From NCBI GenBank assembly GCA_003165855.1, contig PMXH01000023.1:15687-27426 (forward strand): a stretch of DNA of 11,740 nucleotides, written 5' to 3'. Below the pieces are notes generated by a model. That model was not told the origin of the DNA. It worked only from the letters and a program-made list of their open reading frames with translations, and did no database searches. This document shows, piece after piece, positions 1 through 5,326 of this stretch. This DNA is from Acidobacteriaceae bacterium. GTDB taxonomy: Bacteria; Acidobacteriota; Terriglobia; Terriglobales; Acidobacteriaceae. Every line of letters begins with the position of its first letter. Within the stretch, counting starts at the first letter, position 1. The translations under genes were made by a program, and so were the position numbers.

Positions 1-255
1 GCGCCGCAAGCTCAGAGCTTCCTTTCGCGTCTTCCCCACAACCAATTCCGTCAATGCTGAAGCACAAGCAATCGCCGCGACGCACCCCTTGGCCTTGAAC
101 CGAACCTGGGTAATTTGGTCTGCGCTGACCTTCAGGGTCAACCGCAACACGTCGCCGCAGGCGGGGTTTTCAATTTCTGCCGTAGCATCCGCATCGTGAA
201 GTTCTCCGGCATTGCGCGGATTCTGAAAATGATCGAGTACCTGCGCGGAATACAT
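1..255 (-). CDS. IscU/NifU-type Fe-S cluster scaffold protein, N-terminal 85 residues (runs off the window)
   Basis: The minus-strand frame opens at the ATG at 255-253 and stays open to base 1, giving 85 codons. The protein begins MYSAQVLDHFQNPRNAGEL, the usual start of the IscU/NifU scaffold family ('...hF.nPrN.G.l'). Two of the three expected cluster-binding cysteines are visible: C33 in NPACGD, with the conserved Asp at 35, and C58 in KGCVAAIACAS. The third would lie beyond the window. Known members assemble [2Fe-2S] clusters in the cytoplasm and pass them to apo-proteins. The second motif reads IACAS, with an extra Cys at 64 where a Ser is more usual. No clear Shine-Dalgarno precedes the ATG. 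The gene follows the HAD phosphatase on the same strand, 87 bp away across a CTAG repeat. Whether it is a housekeeping IscU/SufU or a stand-alone NifU-like protein cannot be told from the fragment. Confidence 0.85.
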   Translation of the reverse strand, partial: MYSAQVLDHFQNPRNAGELHDADATAEIENPACGDVLRLTLKVSADQITQVRFKAKGCVAAIACASALTELVVGKTRKEALSLRR

Positions 256-279
256 TGCCAAGCCAATTGTAAACGAGAA

Positions 280-357
280 GCTTCTAGCTACTAGCCGCTA
301 GCGAAAGCCAATAATGTAGTCGGTTTGGCTAGGAGCTAGCTGCTAGAGGCTAGAAGC
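280..357. repeat. CTAG heptad array forming an imperfect inverted repeat
   Basis: CTAG occurs at 284, 291 and 298, then at 329, 336, 343 and 350; within each cluster the spacing is exactly 7 bp (CTAGNNN units). Arm 280-302 and arm 335-357 are reverse complements at 20 of 23 positions, with a 32 nt loop between them. CTAG is one of the rarest tetranucleotides in most bacterial genomes, so seven in 70 bp is not background. The right arm encodes the last residues and the TAG stop of the HAD gene. It probably belongs to a dispersed intergenic repeat family. It could also form an RNA hairpin between the HAD and scaffold genes, but no T-run follows, so a standard terminator is not supported. Confidence 0.85.
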
Positions 358-1080
358 TCGCGGCGTGCCCTCAGGAAAATAAATCCGCCAACCCCGTTCC
401 CGGGCAATGGATTCAAGATCCGCATTCGGATTGACCGCGCAGGCATGTTTTGCCATCGCCAGCATTTCCGCATCCCAGCGCGAATTACCGAAGGCGGCCT
501 CGATCTCCTTCTTAACGACTTCGCGCAGGGCCTCCGGTTTGCCTTGTCCGGAGGGTACGCGGATCAGCCGGTCCGTCACGATGCCGGCATCGATTTCCAC
601 TGTGGCCGCAAGGATGCGGCTTTCGGGTATACCGAAATGCTTCATCCCGGCGCGAATTACCCATTCGTTCGAGGAAGAAACCGCCCAGACCTCGCAACCG
701 TCTTCCTGCAGGCGGCGGACGAGTTCGCGCATTTCGGGGAAAATCTGAGCGACGAAGAACTCGTCGAAGAAGCGGGTCGCCGCGTCCATCATCTTCCGCT
801 CCAAAATCTCCTGGTGCATCGTCACCATGTCGCCGCACATCGTGGTCTCATCGACCTCGCCGCGCTTGTACGCGGCGTAACGCTCGCGCATCGGCCGATC
901 AAGGCTAGCGGCGACAATATCTCCCACGCGCAGTTCCCAGTCGAAGAAGCGCTCTCCGGCATCACCAGACCAAAGTGTGCCGTCGCAATCAAATGCAGCG
1001 ACACGGGGCGCAAGGCGCAGGATCGAGTCGAGAAATTCCTGAGTGACGGGAAGAAATGCTTCTGTCTCTGCGGCGTCCAT
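343..1080 (-). CDS. HAD-superfamily phosphatase, SerB-like (HAD-IB type)
   Basis: A 245-residue cytoplasmic protein with all four HAD motifs. Motif I is FDCDGT, with nucleophile D31 and acid/base D33. Motif II is in AVSSSN (S135-S137). Motif III is K181 in GQGKPEAL. Motif IV is GNSRWDAEML, with D203. Residues 40-110 between motifs I and II are helical and fit a C1 cap, as in phosphoserine phosphatase and related small-molecule phosphatases. The family hydrolyses phosphomonoesters through an aspartyl-phosphate; the substrate cannot be read from sequence. Motif IV has Asn (GNS) where GDS is the commonest form. The last residues (ASSL) and the TAG stop lie inside the CTAG repeat, so the tail is repeat-derived. 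The gene lies 50 bp downstream of the MocA-like gene on the same strand and may be co-transcribed with it. No clear Shine-Dalgarno precedes the ATG at 1080. Confidence 0.88.
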   Translation of the reverse strand: MDAAETEAFLPVTQEFLDSILRLAPRVAAFDCDGTLWSGDAGERFFDWELRVGDIVAASLDRPMRERYAAYKRGEVDETTMCGDMVTMHQEILERKMMDAATRFFDEFFVAQIFPEMRELVRRLQEDGCEVWAVSSSNEWVIRAGMKHFGIPESRILAATVEIDAGIVTDRLIRVPSGQGKPEALREVVKKEIEAAFGNSRWDAEMLAMAKHACAVNPNADLESIARERGWRIYFPEGTPRASSL

Positions 1081-1130
1081 CTATCGACGATAACGTGCTT
1101 TAGGGGAAGCGCGCAATGGCGCGCCACGGG

Positions 1131-1766
1131 TCAGGACGGGCGTGCCAACAGTCCCGCATAGTCCTCCGAAGTATTAATGTTCATGGCAATCAGAGGATCC
1201 TCAACCCGGACGTATTGGATGTGCTTCTGGTACTCGTGTTCAACGTCGCGGGCGATGGAGCTGGCCGGAGCCCGAAGAAATGCTGCCATCATCTCGCGGG
1301 CAACCAGATAAGGATGTCCGTGAGCTCCCGAAAACTCTGGAACGACCGCCCAGACGTCGTGATCCGCGACCTCGAATGCATCGCGCAGCGTTTGGACGGT
1401 CGCGGCACCACACGGTGGGCGGTCCACCAGCGTCACCATGGCCGCGTCGCGGCCGTGGTTGAGCACTTCGTGCAGACCAACCTGCAAGGAACTGAACTGG
1501 CCACGATTCGGATCTGGATTGACGACGAGAGACGCACCGTGAGCATAAATAATCGGCGCCAGCGCCGATTCGTTCTTCCCGACCACCACCAGGACGAAAT
1601 CAGTGGCCAGCGACAGCGAATGAATTGCCGCCGAGAGGAATGTCTCGCTCGAAGGCTCTTGGCCAGCCGCTGTGGGCGGCCACGGAAGCAAGGCTTTATC
1701 CCGGCCCATGCGCAAAGATTCTCCGGCAGCGAGAATCAGGCCGGCGAAGCTGGAAGCGCGTGCCAT
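1131..1766 (-). CDS. mocA: MocA/MobA-like molybdenum cofactor nucleotidyltransferase
   Basis: A 211-residue NTP-transferase-fold protein. The nucleotide-binding signature LAAGESLRMGRDKALLP is at residues 12-28. The catalytic-region aspartate is in LVDRPP (D115), the conserved GHP follows in GAHGHPYL, and the C-terminal NINTSEDY matches the family's 'dIdTpeDy'. The LAAG form, rather than LAGG, points to the MocA type. MocA-type enzymes transfer CMP from CTP to molybdopterin, making the dinucleotide cofactor of the xanthine dehydrogenase family. The adjacent upstream xdhC supports this. I chose the ATG at 1766 because the family starts a few residues before the LAAG motif. An in-frame ATG at 1826 would add 20 residues that look unrelated. 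Neither start has a clear Shine-Dalgarno. A MobA-type enzyme or an uncharacterised MobA-like transferase remains possible. Confidence 0.82.
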   Translation of the reverse strand: MARASSFAGLILAAGESLRMGRDKALLPWPPTAAGQEPSSETFLSAAIHSLSLATDFVLVVVGKNESALAPIIYAHGASLVVNPDPNRGQFSSLQVGLHEVLNHGRDAAMVTLVDRPPCGAATVQTLRDAFEVADHDVWAVVPEFSGAHGHPYLVAREMMAAFLRAPASSIARDVEHEYQKHIQYVRVEDPLIAMNINTSEDYAGLLARPS

Positions 1767-1940
1767 ACTGCGAAGATAGCAGGAACAGCGGGAAATTGCT
1801 GACTTTTGATTGACGGAAAAGCACATCTACCACGGAGACACTGAGACACAAAGTAACCCAAATAATAAGGCTGCGAGCGAGTTCGGCGATTCGGAAATAA
1901 TCACCACTGGCGTTTCATTCCACAATCAGATCAACACAAT
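1767..1940. other. Intergenic gap between xdhC and the MocA-like gene, with a short GAGACAC-type repeat
   Basis: This 174 bp gap interrupts an otherwise compact minus-strand cluster. At 1830-1852 it carries a purine-rich degenerate repeat (CACGGAGACACTGAGACAC followed by AAAG), in which GAGACAC recurs at a 9 bp step. I see no hairpin with a T-run, no promoter I would defend and no small ORF with a ribosome site. The gap weakens, but does not exclude, co-transcription of xdhC with the nucleotidyltransferase. Confidence 0.5.
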
Positions 1941-2819
1941 TTATTCGTGTTCCTCGAGCGCGGCGTCCGGCGCACCCGTGTCCAGAGCATCGTTCGCATC
2001 GGTCTGGGAGTTTTGCGCGCGGAACCAACTCATGTGCGGCAGCCCGGCACCAGCGTGCCGCCGAATTGCAATCAACTCTGCCGTGATCGCAACCGCAATC
2101 TCCTCCGGCGTGATAGCGCCAATATCGAGTCCGATGGGTGCGTGCACGCGGTCGAACAGATGCGCGGGCAGGCCTTCCTTCTGCAGCGTTTTAAAGATTT
2201 CGATCACCTTACGCTTGGAGCCGATCATGCCGACGTAGCGGGCGCGCGTCTGCACCGCCCAGCGCAGGATGCGCATATCGTCGCGATGCCCGCGAGTGAC
2301 GATGACGATATAAGAAGTCTCGTTGGGGTCAAGCTTATTGATAGCTTCGTCGAAGTCGAGCGCATGCACTTCGCGCGCGGTGGGAAACCGTTCTTTGGTG
2401 GCGTAGGAGGTGCGGTCATCGGTAACAATGAGGTCAAAGCCGGCATTCGCTGCAACCTGGCAAAGGTTTGCAGCAACATGACCTGCACCAAATACATAAA
2501 GTAATGCTGGAGGTAAAACGGGCTCGACGAAAATTTCGAGCGTGCCGCCGCACACCAAGCCGGTATCGTATTTCGGATCCTGATTGAGGTCGAAACTCAG
2601 AGTCCGGGGCTTCTCCGATTCCATGACCTCACGCGCCGCCTGCCACACGTCGGCCTCCACGCAGCCACCGCCGATGGTGCCCACGATGGAACCATCGTCG
2701 CGCACCAGCATCTTCGCGGTGCGGAACGAAGGGATCGAGCCGCGCACGTTGACGATGGTAGCGACAGCGCCGCGGCGTCCTTCGCGGCGGAGTTGCACGA
2801 TTTGCTCGTAGATGTCCAT
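1941..2819 (-). CDS. xdhC: XdhC/CoxI-family molybdenum cofactor insertion protein
   Basis: A 292-residue protein with both XdhC domains. The N-terminal XdhC/CoxI domain (about 10-100) has GSIPSF, the GGGCVE motif (50-55) and GLVCGGTLEIFVEP (87-100). The C-terminal Rossmann-like domain (about 105-255) has VFGAGHVA (109-116), TRGHRDD (175-181), VGMIGSKRK (196-204) and HAPIGLDIGA-TPEEIAVAI (226-245). In characterised systems XdhC binds molybdenum cofactor, protects it, assists its sulfuration with a cysteine desulfurase, and delivers it to xanthine-dehydrogenase-family apoenzymes in the cytoplasm. The tail after residue 257 is rich in acidic residues and Ala and is not conserved. A strong promoter lies just upstream. 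The MocA-like gene is next on the same strand. No molybdoenzyme subunits are in the window, so the client protein is unknown. Confidence 0.93.
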   Translation of the reverse strand: MDIYEQIVQLRREGRRGAVATIVNVRGSIPSFRTAKMLVRDDGSIVGTIGGGCVEADVWQAAREVMESEKPRTLSFDLNQDPKYDTGLVCGGTLEIFVEPVLPPALLYVFGAGHVAANLCQVAANAGFDLIVTDDRTSYATKERFPTAREVHALDFDEAINKLDPNETSYIVIVTRGHRDDMRILRWAVQTRARYVGMIGSKRKVIEIFKTLQKEGLPAHLFDRVHAPIGLDIGAITPEEIAVAITAELIAIRRHAGAGLPHMSWFRAQNSQTDANDALDTGAPDAALEEHE

Positions 2820-2842
2820 GAGCAGAAGTAGCTTGCAATCCG

Positions 2843-2871
2843 ATTATCAGTCGGTTAACACAGGGAGTCAA
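2843..2871 (-). promoter_or_regulatory. Sigma70-like promoter for xdhC
   Basis: On the minus strand a TTGACT -35 box (2871-2866) is followed by a 17 nt spacer and a GATAAT -10 box (2848-2843), one mismatch each from consensus with ideal spacing. The start point would fall near 2836, giving a 5' leader of about 17 nt before the xdhC ATG at 2819. This is the best promoter match in the window. The left arm of the neighbouring dyad falls inside its spacer. Confidence 0.72.
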
Positions 2872-2894
2872 ACCGCGGACCTGTTTTGTGTTAA
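2855..2894. promoter_or_regulatory. Dyad-symmetric operator candidate between xdhC and the MDR oxidoreductase gene
   Basis: TTAACACA (2855-2862) and TGTGTTAA (2887-2894) are perfect 8 bp inverted repeats separated by 24 bp. Their centres are 32 bp apart, close to three helical turns, so both would lie on the same DNA face. The left arm is inside the -35/-10 spacer of the xdhC promoter; the right arm is 26 bp before the oxidoreductase ATG. This layout suits one regulator controlling both divergent genes. The regulator is not in the window and the role is inferred. Confidence 0.45.
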
Positions 2895-2906
2895 TTTCAG
2901 GCTTTT

Positions 2907-2914
2907 GGGGGAGG
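2907..2914 (+). promoter_or_regulatory. Strong ribosome binding site fixing the oxidoreductase start
   Basis: GGGGGAGG ends 5 nt before the ATG at 2920. The frame is open further upstream to an ATG at 2812, but that start would overlap the xdhC coding start and run through the divergent promoter, so 2920 is the start used here. Confidence 0.85.
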
Positions 2915-2919
2915 TTCTT

Positions 2920-3942
2920 ATGAAAGCAGTTCGCATCCATCAATTTGGTGGGCCGGAAGTTTTAACTTATGAAGACGTCCCCGATCCGCAGCCGCGCAAG
3001 CATCAGGTGCTGGTGCGCGTTCGCGCCTGTTCGCTCAATCATCTGGATGTGTGGGTGCGCAAAGGCCTGCCGGGAGTGAAGCTGCCGCACATTCTCGGCA
3101 GCGACATCGCAGGCGAAATTGTCGAGGTGGGCGAATACATCGGCGGGTTCAAAGCGGGTCAGCGAGTGCTGCTCGCCCCAATGTTCTTCTGTGGACACTG
3201 CGCAAAATGTGTTGCGGGACTGCAAAACCAGTGCCGGGAATTCACCGCGCTGGGGAATGCTGTCGATGGAGGGAATTGTGAATTGATTTCGGTGCCCGCG
3301 GCGAACGTGATTCCGATTCCCGATTCCCTGGATTTTAATCAGGCGGCGAGCGTTCCTCTGGTGTTTCTGACGGCGTGGCACATGCTAGTCGGACGCGCCG
3401 GCATTCGTCCGGGGCAAACCGTTCTGGTGCTGGGCGCGAGTTCCGGCGTGGGCATCGCAGCCATTCAGATTGCCAAACTCTTCCACTGCCGCGTGATTAC
3501 CACGGCCGGGGACGAAGCGAAGCTGGCCAAAGGCCGCGATCTGGGCGCGGACTTCGGCATCAATCACTACCAGCAGAAGATTTCCGAGGGAGTGCGGAAG
3601 ATCACGAATAAAGAGGGCGTCGACATCGTCGTTGAACACGTGGGCGTCGCGACCTGGGACGAGAGTGTGAAGTCGCTCAAGAGCGGTGGCACGCTGGTAA
3701 CGTGCGGAGCGACCACGGGGCCGAACGTCAGCATAGATCTGCGGCATCTGTTCGGCCGGCAGTTGACGCTTCTGGGCTCTTATATGGGAACCATGGGCGA
3801 ACTGCATGAAGTGCTGAAGCATGTGTTCGCAGGTCGACTGAAGCCAGTCGTCGACCGCGTGTTTCCCCTCAGCGAATTACGCGTGGCTCATGAATATTTG
3901 GAGAAGAGCCAGATGTTTGGGAAGATCGTGGTGAATCCGTAG
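2920..3942 (+). CDS. Zinc-lobe medium-chain dehydrogenase/reductase (quinone oxidoreductase/alcohol dehydrogenase-like)
   Basis: A 340-residue cytoplasmic oxidoreductase starting MKAVRIHQFGGPEVL, typical of the MDR superfamily. The GroES-like catalytic domain covers about 1-130 and the Rossmann domain about 150-300, with GASSGVG at 172-178 for NAD(P)H. A structural-zinc lobe is intact: C91, C94, C97 and C105 in exact C-x2-C-x2-C-x7-C spacing. The catalytic-zinc ligands of classical alcohol dehydrogenases are replaced: the CHTD position reads NHLD (N40) and the GHE position reads GSD (S61). The enzyme therefore probably keeps structural zinc without a classical catalytic zinc, as in several quinone-oxidoreductase-like MDR groups. 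The substrate is unknown. It is transcribed divergently from xdhC. A damaged copy of its last 33 bases lies about 700 bp downstream. Confidence 0.9.
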   Translation: MKAVRIHQFGGPEVLTYEDVPDPQPRKHQVLVRVRACSLNHLDVWVRKGLPGVKLPHILGSDIAGEIVEVGEYIGGFKAGQRVLLAPMFFCGHCAKCVAGLQNQCREFTALGNAVDGGNCELISVPAANVIPIPDSLDFNQAASVPLVFLTAWHMLVGRAGIRPGQTVLVLGASSGVGIAAIQIAKLFHCRVITTAGDEAKLAKGRDLGADFGINHYQQKISEGVRKITNKEGVDIVVEHVGVATWDESVKSLKSGGTLVTCGATTGPNVSIDLRHLFGRQLTLLGSYMGTMGELHEVLKHVFAGRLKPVVDRVFPLSELRVAHEYLEKSQMFGKIVVNP

Positions 3943-3954
3943 AAGGAACCCGAA

Positions 3955-4542
3955 ATGATCAGCGATCAAAGTAGAGCGTTCGCAATTTTTACATTCCTCT
4001 TTGCCCTGACATGCACCTGCGTCGTTGCGCAGGAAGATGCGGTACTGGTAATCGCAGGCCCGTTTGGAAGACCTGTCTCGGTGAGGGACTGGGGCGGCAA
4101 GTGGTCAACCCCGATTTCAATATACTCGGACGACGACGCAGAAACATTTGTGCCCGACATCACAACTCCTGGGTGGATTTATTGGTTCGGAAGTACGTTC
4201 CGACAAACTGGAATGTATGATATTTATCTATACACTCACTACAAGAGCAATCACTGGTGTATGGAGAACGTAGCTCCTGCTACAGGACATCCAAAGGACC
4301 CCGCAGTAATTGAGGGGCGCTCCCAGCTGCGCTACCGTCGCATGCTAATAGAGGTCGACACGCGGAAGAAAACGGTGCAGGTGAAGCGGGACATTTCAAT
4401 CGACGGAAACGGCACGGGAATACCGGTAGAAAACCAATGGGTATCCAGGAAGCCGAAATCCTTGACGGACCTTGCGGGTAGTCCGCTCGGCAAGAAGATC
4501 GACCGTATCACGGCGATAATAGAAAAAGAAACGAAACCATGA
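3955..4542 (+). CDS. Exported protein of unknown family
   Basis: A 195-residue ORF starting 12 nt after the oxidoreductase stop, with AAGGAA (3943-3948) 6 nt before the ATG. Residues 8-25 form a hydrophobic signal segment (AFAIFTFLFALTCTCVVA) with a likely signal peptidase I cut after A25, before QEDAV. There is no lipobox: the cysteines at 20 and 22 lie in the core of the hydrophobic segment. The mature part has many aromatics and beta-prone stretches (PGWIYWFGS, MYDIYLYTHY) and a basic C-terminal tail. It has one Cys (C102), so no internal disulfide. I do not recognise the family and propose no activity. Codon and base usage look more AT-rich than in the oxidoreductase. Together with the duplicated 3' end downstream, this hints that the gene came in after the oxidoreductase was in place. 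It could still be co-transcribed with it. Confidence 0.72.
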   Translation: MISDQSRAFAIFTFLFALTCTCVVAQEDAVLVIAGPFGRPVSVRDWGGKWSTPISIYSDDDAETFVPDITTPGWIYWFGSTFRQTGMYDIYLYTHYKSNHWCMENVAPATGHPKDPAVIEGRSQLRYRRMLIEVDTRKKTVQVKRDISIDGNGTGIPVENQWVSRKPKSLTDLAGSPLGKKIDRITAIIEKETKP

Positions 4543-4574
4543 AACAACCACACTCGCCGCAGGCGGCTCCAGTG

Positions 4575-4593
4575 CCTCCCTTTTTAAGGGAGG
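4575..4593. promoter_or_regulatory. Perfect 8 bp hairpin covering a Shine-Dalgarno-like GGGAGG
   Basis: CCTCCCTT (4575-4582), loop TTT, AAGGGAGG (4586-4593). The right arm contains GGGAGG, ending 7 nt before an ATG at 4601, so the hairpin would hide that ribosome site. No T-run follows on either strand, so it is not a standard terminator. The ATG leads only to a four-codon frame and the oxidoreductase-tail remnant, so any control function is probably lost. Confidence 0.45.
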
Positions 4594-4600
4594 AAAACAC

Positions 4601-4645
4601 ATGAAGTACTGCTAGATGTTCGGGAAGATTGCGGTGAATCCGTAA
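4601..4645 (+). pseudogene. Remnant of an MDR oxidoreductase gene 3' end
   Basis: Bases 4613-4645 match the last 33 bases of the intact oxidoreductase (3910-3942) with five differences. They read MFGKIAVNP-stop against MFGKIVVNP-stop in the intact gene. The codon before this Met is TAG here and CAG in the intact gene. An ATG at 4601, preceded by GGGAGG, is in the same frame but meets that TAG after four codons (MKYC). The simplest reading is the scar of a paralogue that lost nearly all of its body, or a duplicated 3' end left by insertion of the intervening exported-protein gene. It cannot make a functional enzyme. Confidence 0.68.
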
Positions 4646-4774
4646 GAGTTCCTTCACCCCCGAGCACGCTGAGGTCTACCACGCAGACTTTGTTTCCGGA
4701 CCATCCCGTCGTACCATATGAAAAGGACGGCTTGGGCATTTATCGCCACCGGGTGAAACGCGTGAGGAATCAGA

Positions 4775-5326
4775 ATGAATAACAAAGACTTTGATGAATT
4801 CGTCAAACGGCAACAGGGCGGCGCCTCTGTGGCCGACGTCGAGACCAATTGGGAGAAGCAACGCGATGAATGGCTCGCCTACCTGGATCGCCTGTACTCG
4901 AAGATTGAATCTTTCCTGAAGAAGTATGTCTCTTCTGGTCAGATACGGTATGAATATCGACCTATCGATTTGAATGAAGAGCATATAGGGTCGTATGCGG
5001 CCAAACAAATGGTGCTTCGGATCGGGCGACAGGAGGTGGATATTGTACCGATCGGAACCCTACTGATCGGCTCCAAGGGGCGAGTCGACGTAAGGGGACC
5101 CGCAGGCAGAGCGCAGATGCTCCTGGTTGACAGCAAGGTATCCGACCCAAGATCGCTAATCCACGTAACGGTCAGCGTTGGCGGAAAACTGCCACCCCCT
5201 CCGAGCAAACGATCACACGAAATTGAGTGGGAGTGGAAGATCGTCACACGCCCACCGGAAAGGAGGTTCATAGAAATTACGCAGCAGACTTTTTTCGATC
5301 TAATCATGGAAGTGGCCAATGGGTAG
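4775..5326 (+). CDS. Unrecognised soluble protein, overlapping partner of the HEPN gene
   Basis: A 183-residue protein with GAGGA (4764-4768) 6 nt before the ATG. It has no signal peptide, membrane segment or cysteine, so it should be cytoplasmic. Residues 1-52 are charged and helical (for example NWEKQRDEWLAYLDRLYSKI). From about 56 the sequence alternates in a beta-like way, with a Gly-rich core at VPIGTLLIGSKGRVDV (91-106) and a Pro run at 140-143, and ends in a short helix (FFDLIMEVANG). Its stop codon overlaps the start of the HEPN gene by 8 nt, so the two are almost certainly co-translated. The order, small partner then HEPN protein, fits a toxin-antitoxin-like unit in which this would be the antitoxin or a substrate adaptor. 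That is inference; I recognise no antitoxin or nucleotidyltransferase motif in it. Confidence 0.72.
   Translation: MNNKDFDEFVKRQQGGASVADVETNWEKQRDEWLAYLDRLYSKIESFLKKYVSSGQIRYEYRPIDLNEEHIGSYAAKQMVLRIGRQEVDIVPIGTLLIGSKGRVDVRGPAGRAQMLLVDSKVSDPRSLIHVTVSVGGKLPPPPSKRSHEIEWEWKIVTRPPERRFIEITQQTFFDLIMEVANG

Noticed and set aside
445..1161. Long plus-strand ORF of 238 codons opposite the HAD gene
   Set aside because: It is the complement of a gene with all HAD motifs; its own protein has no recognisable features.
1767..1826. N-terminal extension of the MocA-like protein from the ATG at 1826
   Set aside because: The extra 20 residues have no counterpart in the family, whose proteins start just before the LAAG motif.
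4675..4690. CTACCACGCAGAC resembles CTACCACGGAGAC at 1828
   Set aside because: The match is about 13 bases with one change and does not extend; too short to call a shared repeat.
4646..4774. Possible small gene ahead of the HEPN pair (ATG at 4718, 12 codons)
   Set aside because: Too short, no ribosome site and no conserved feature; the stretch is more likely the leader of the pair.
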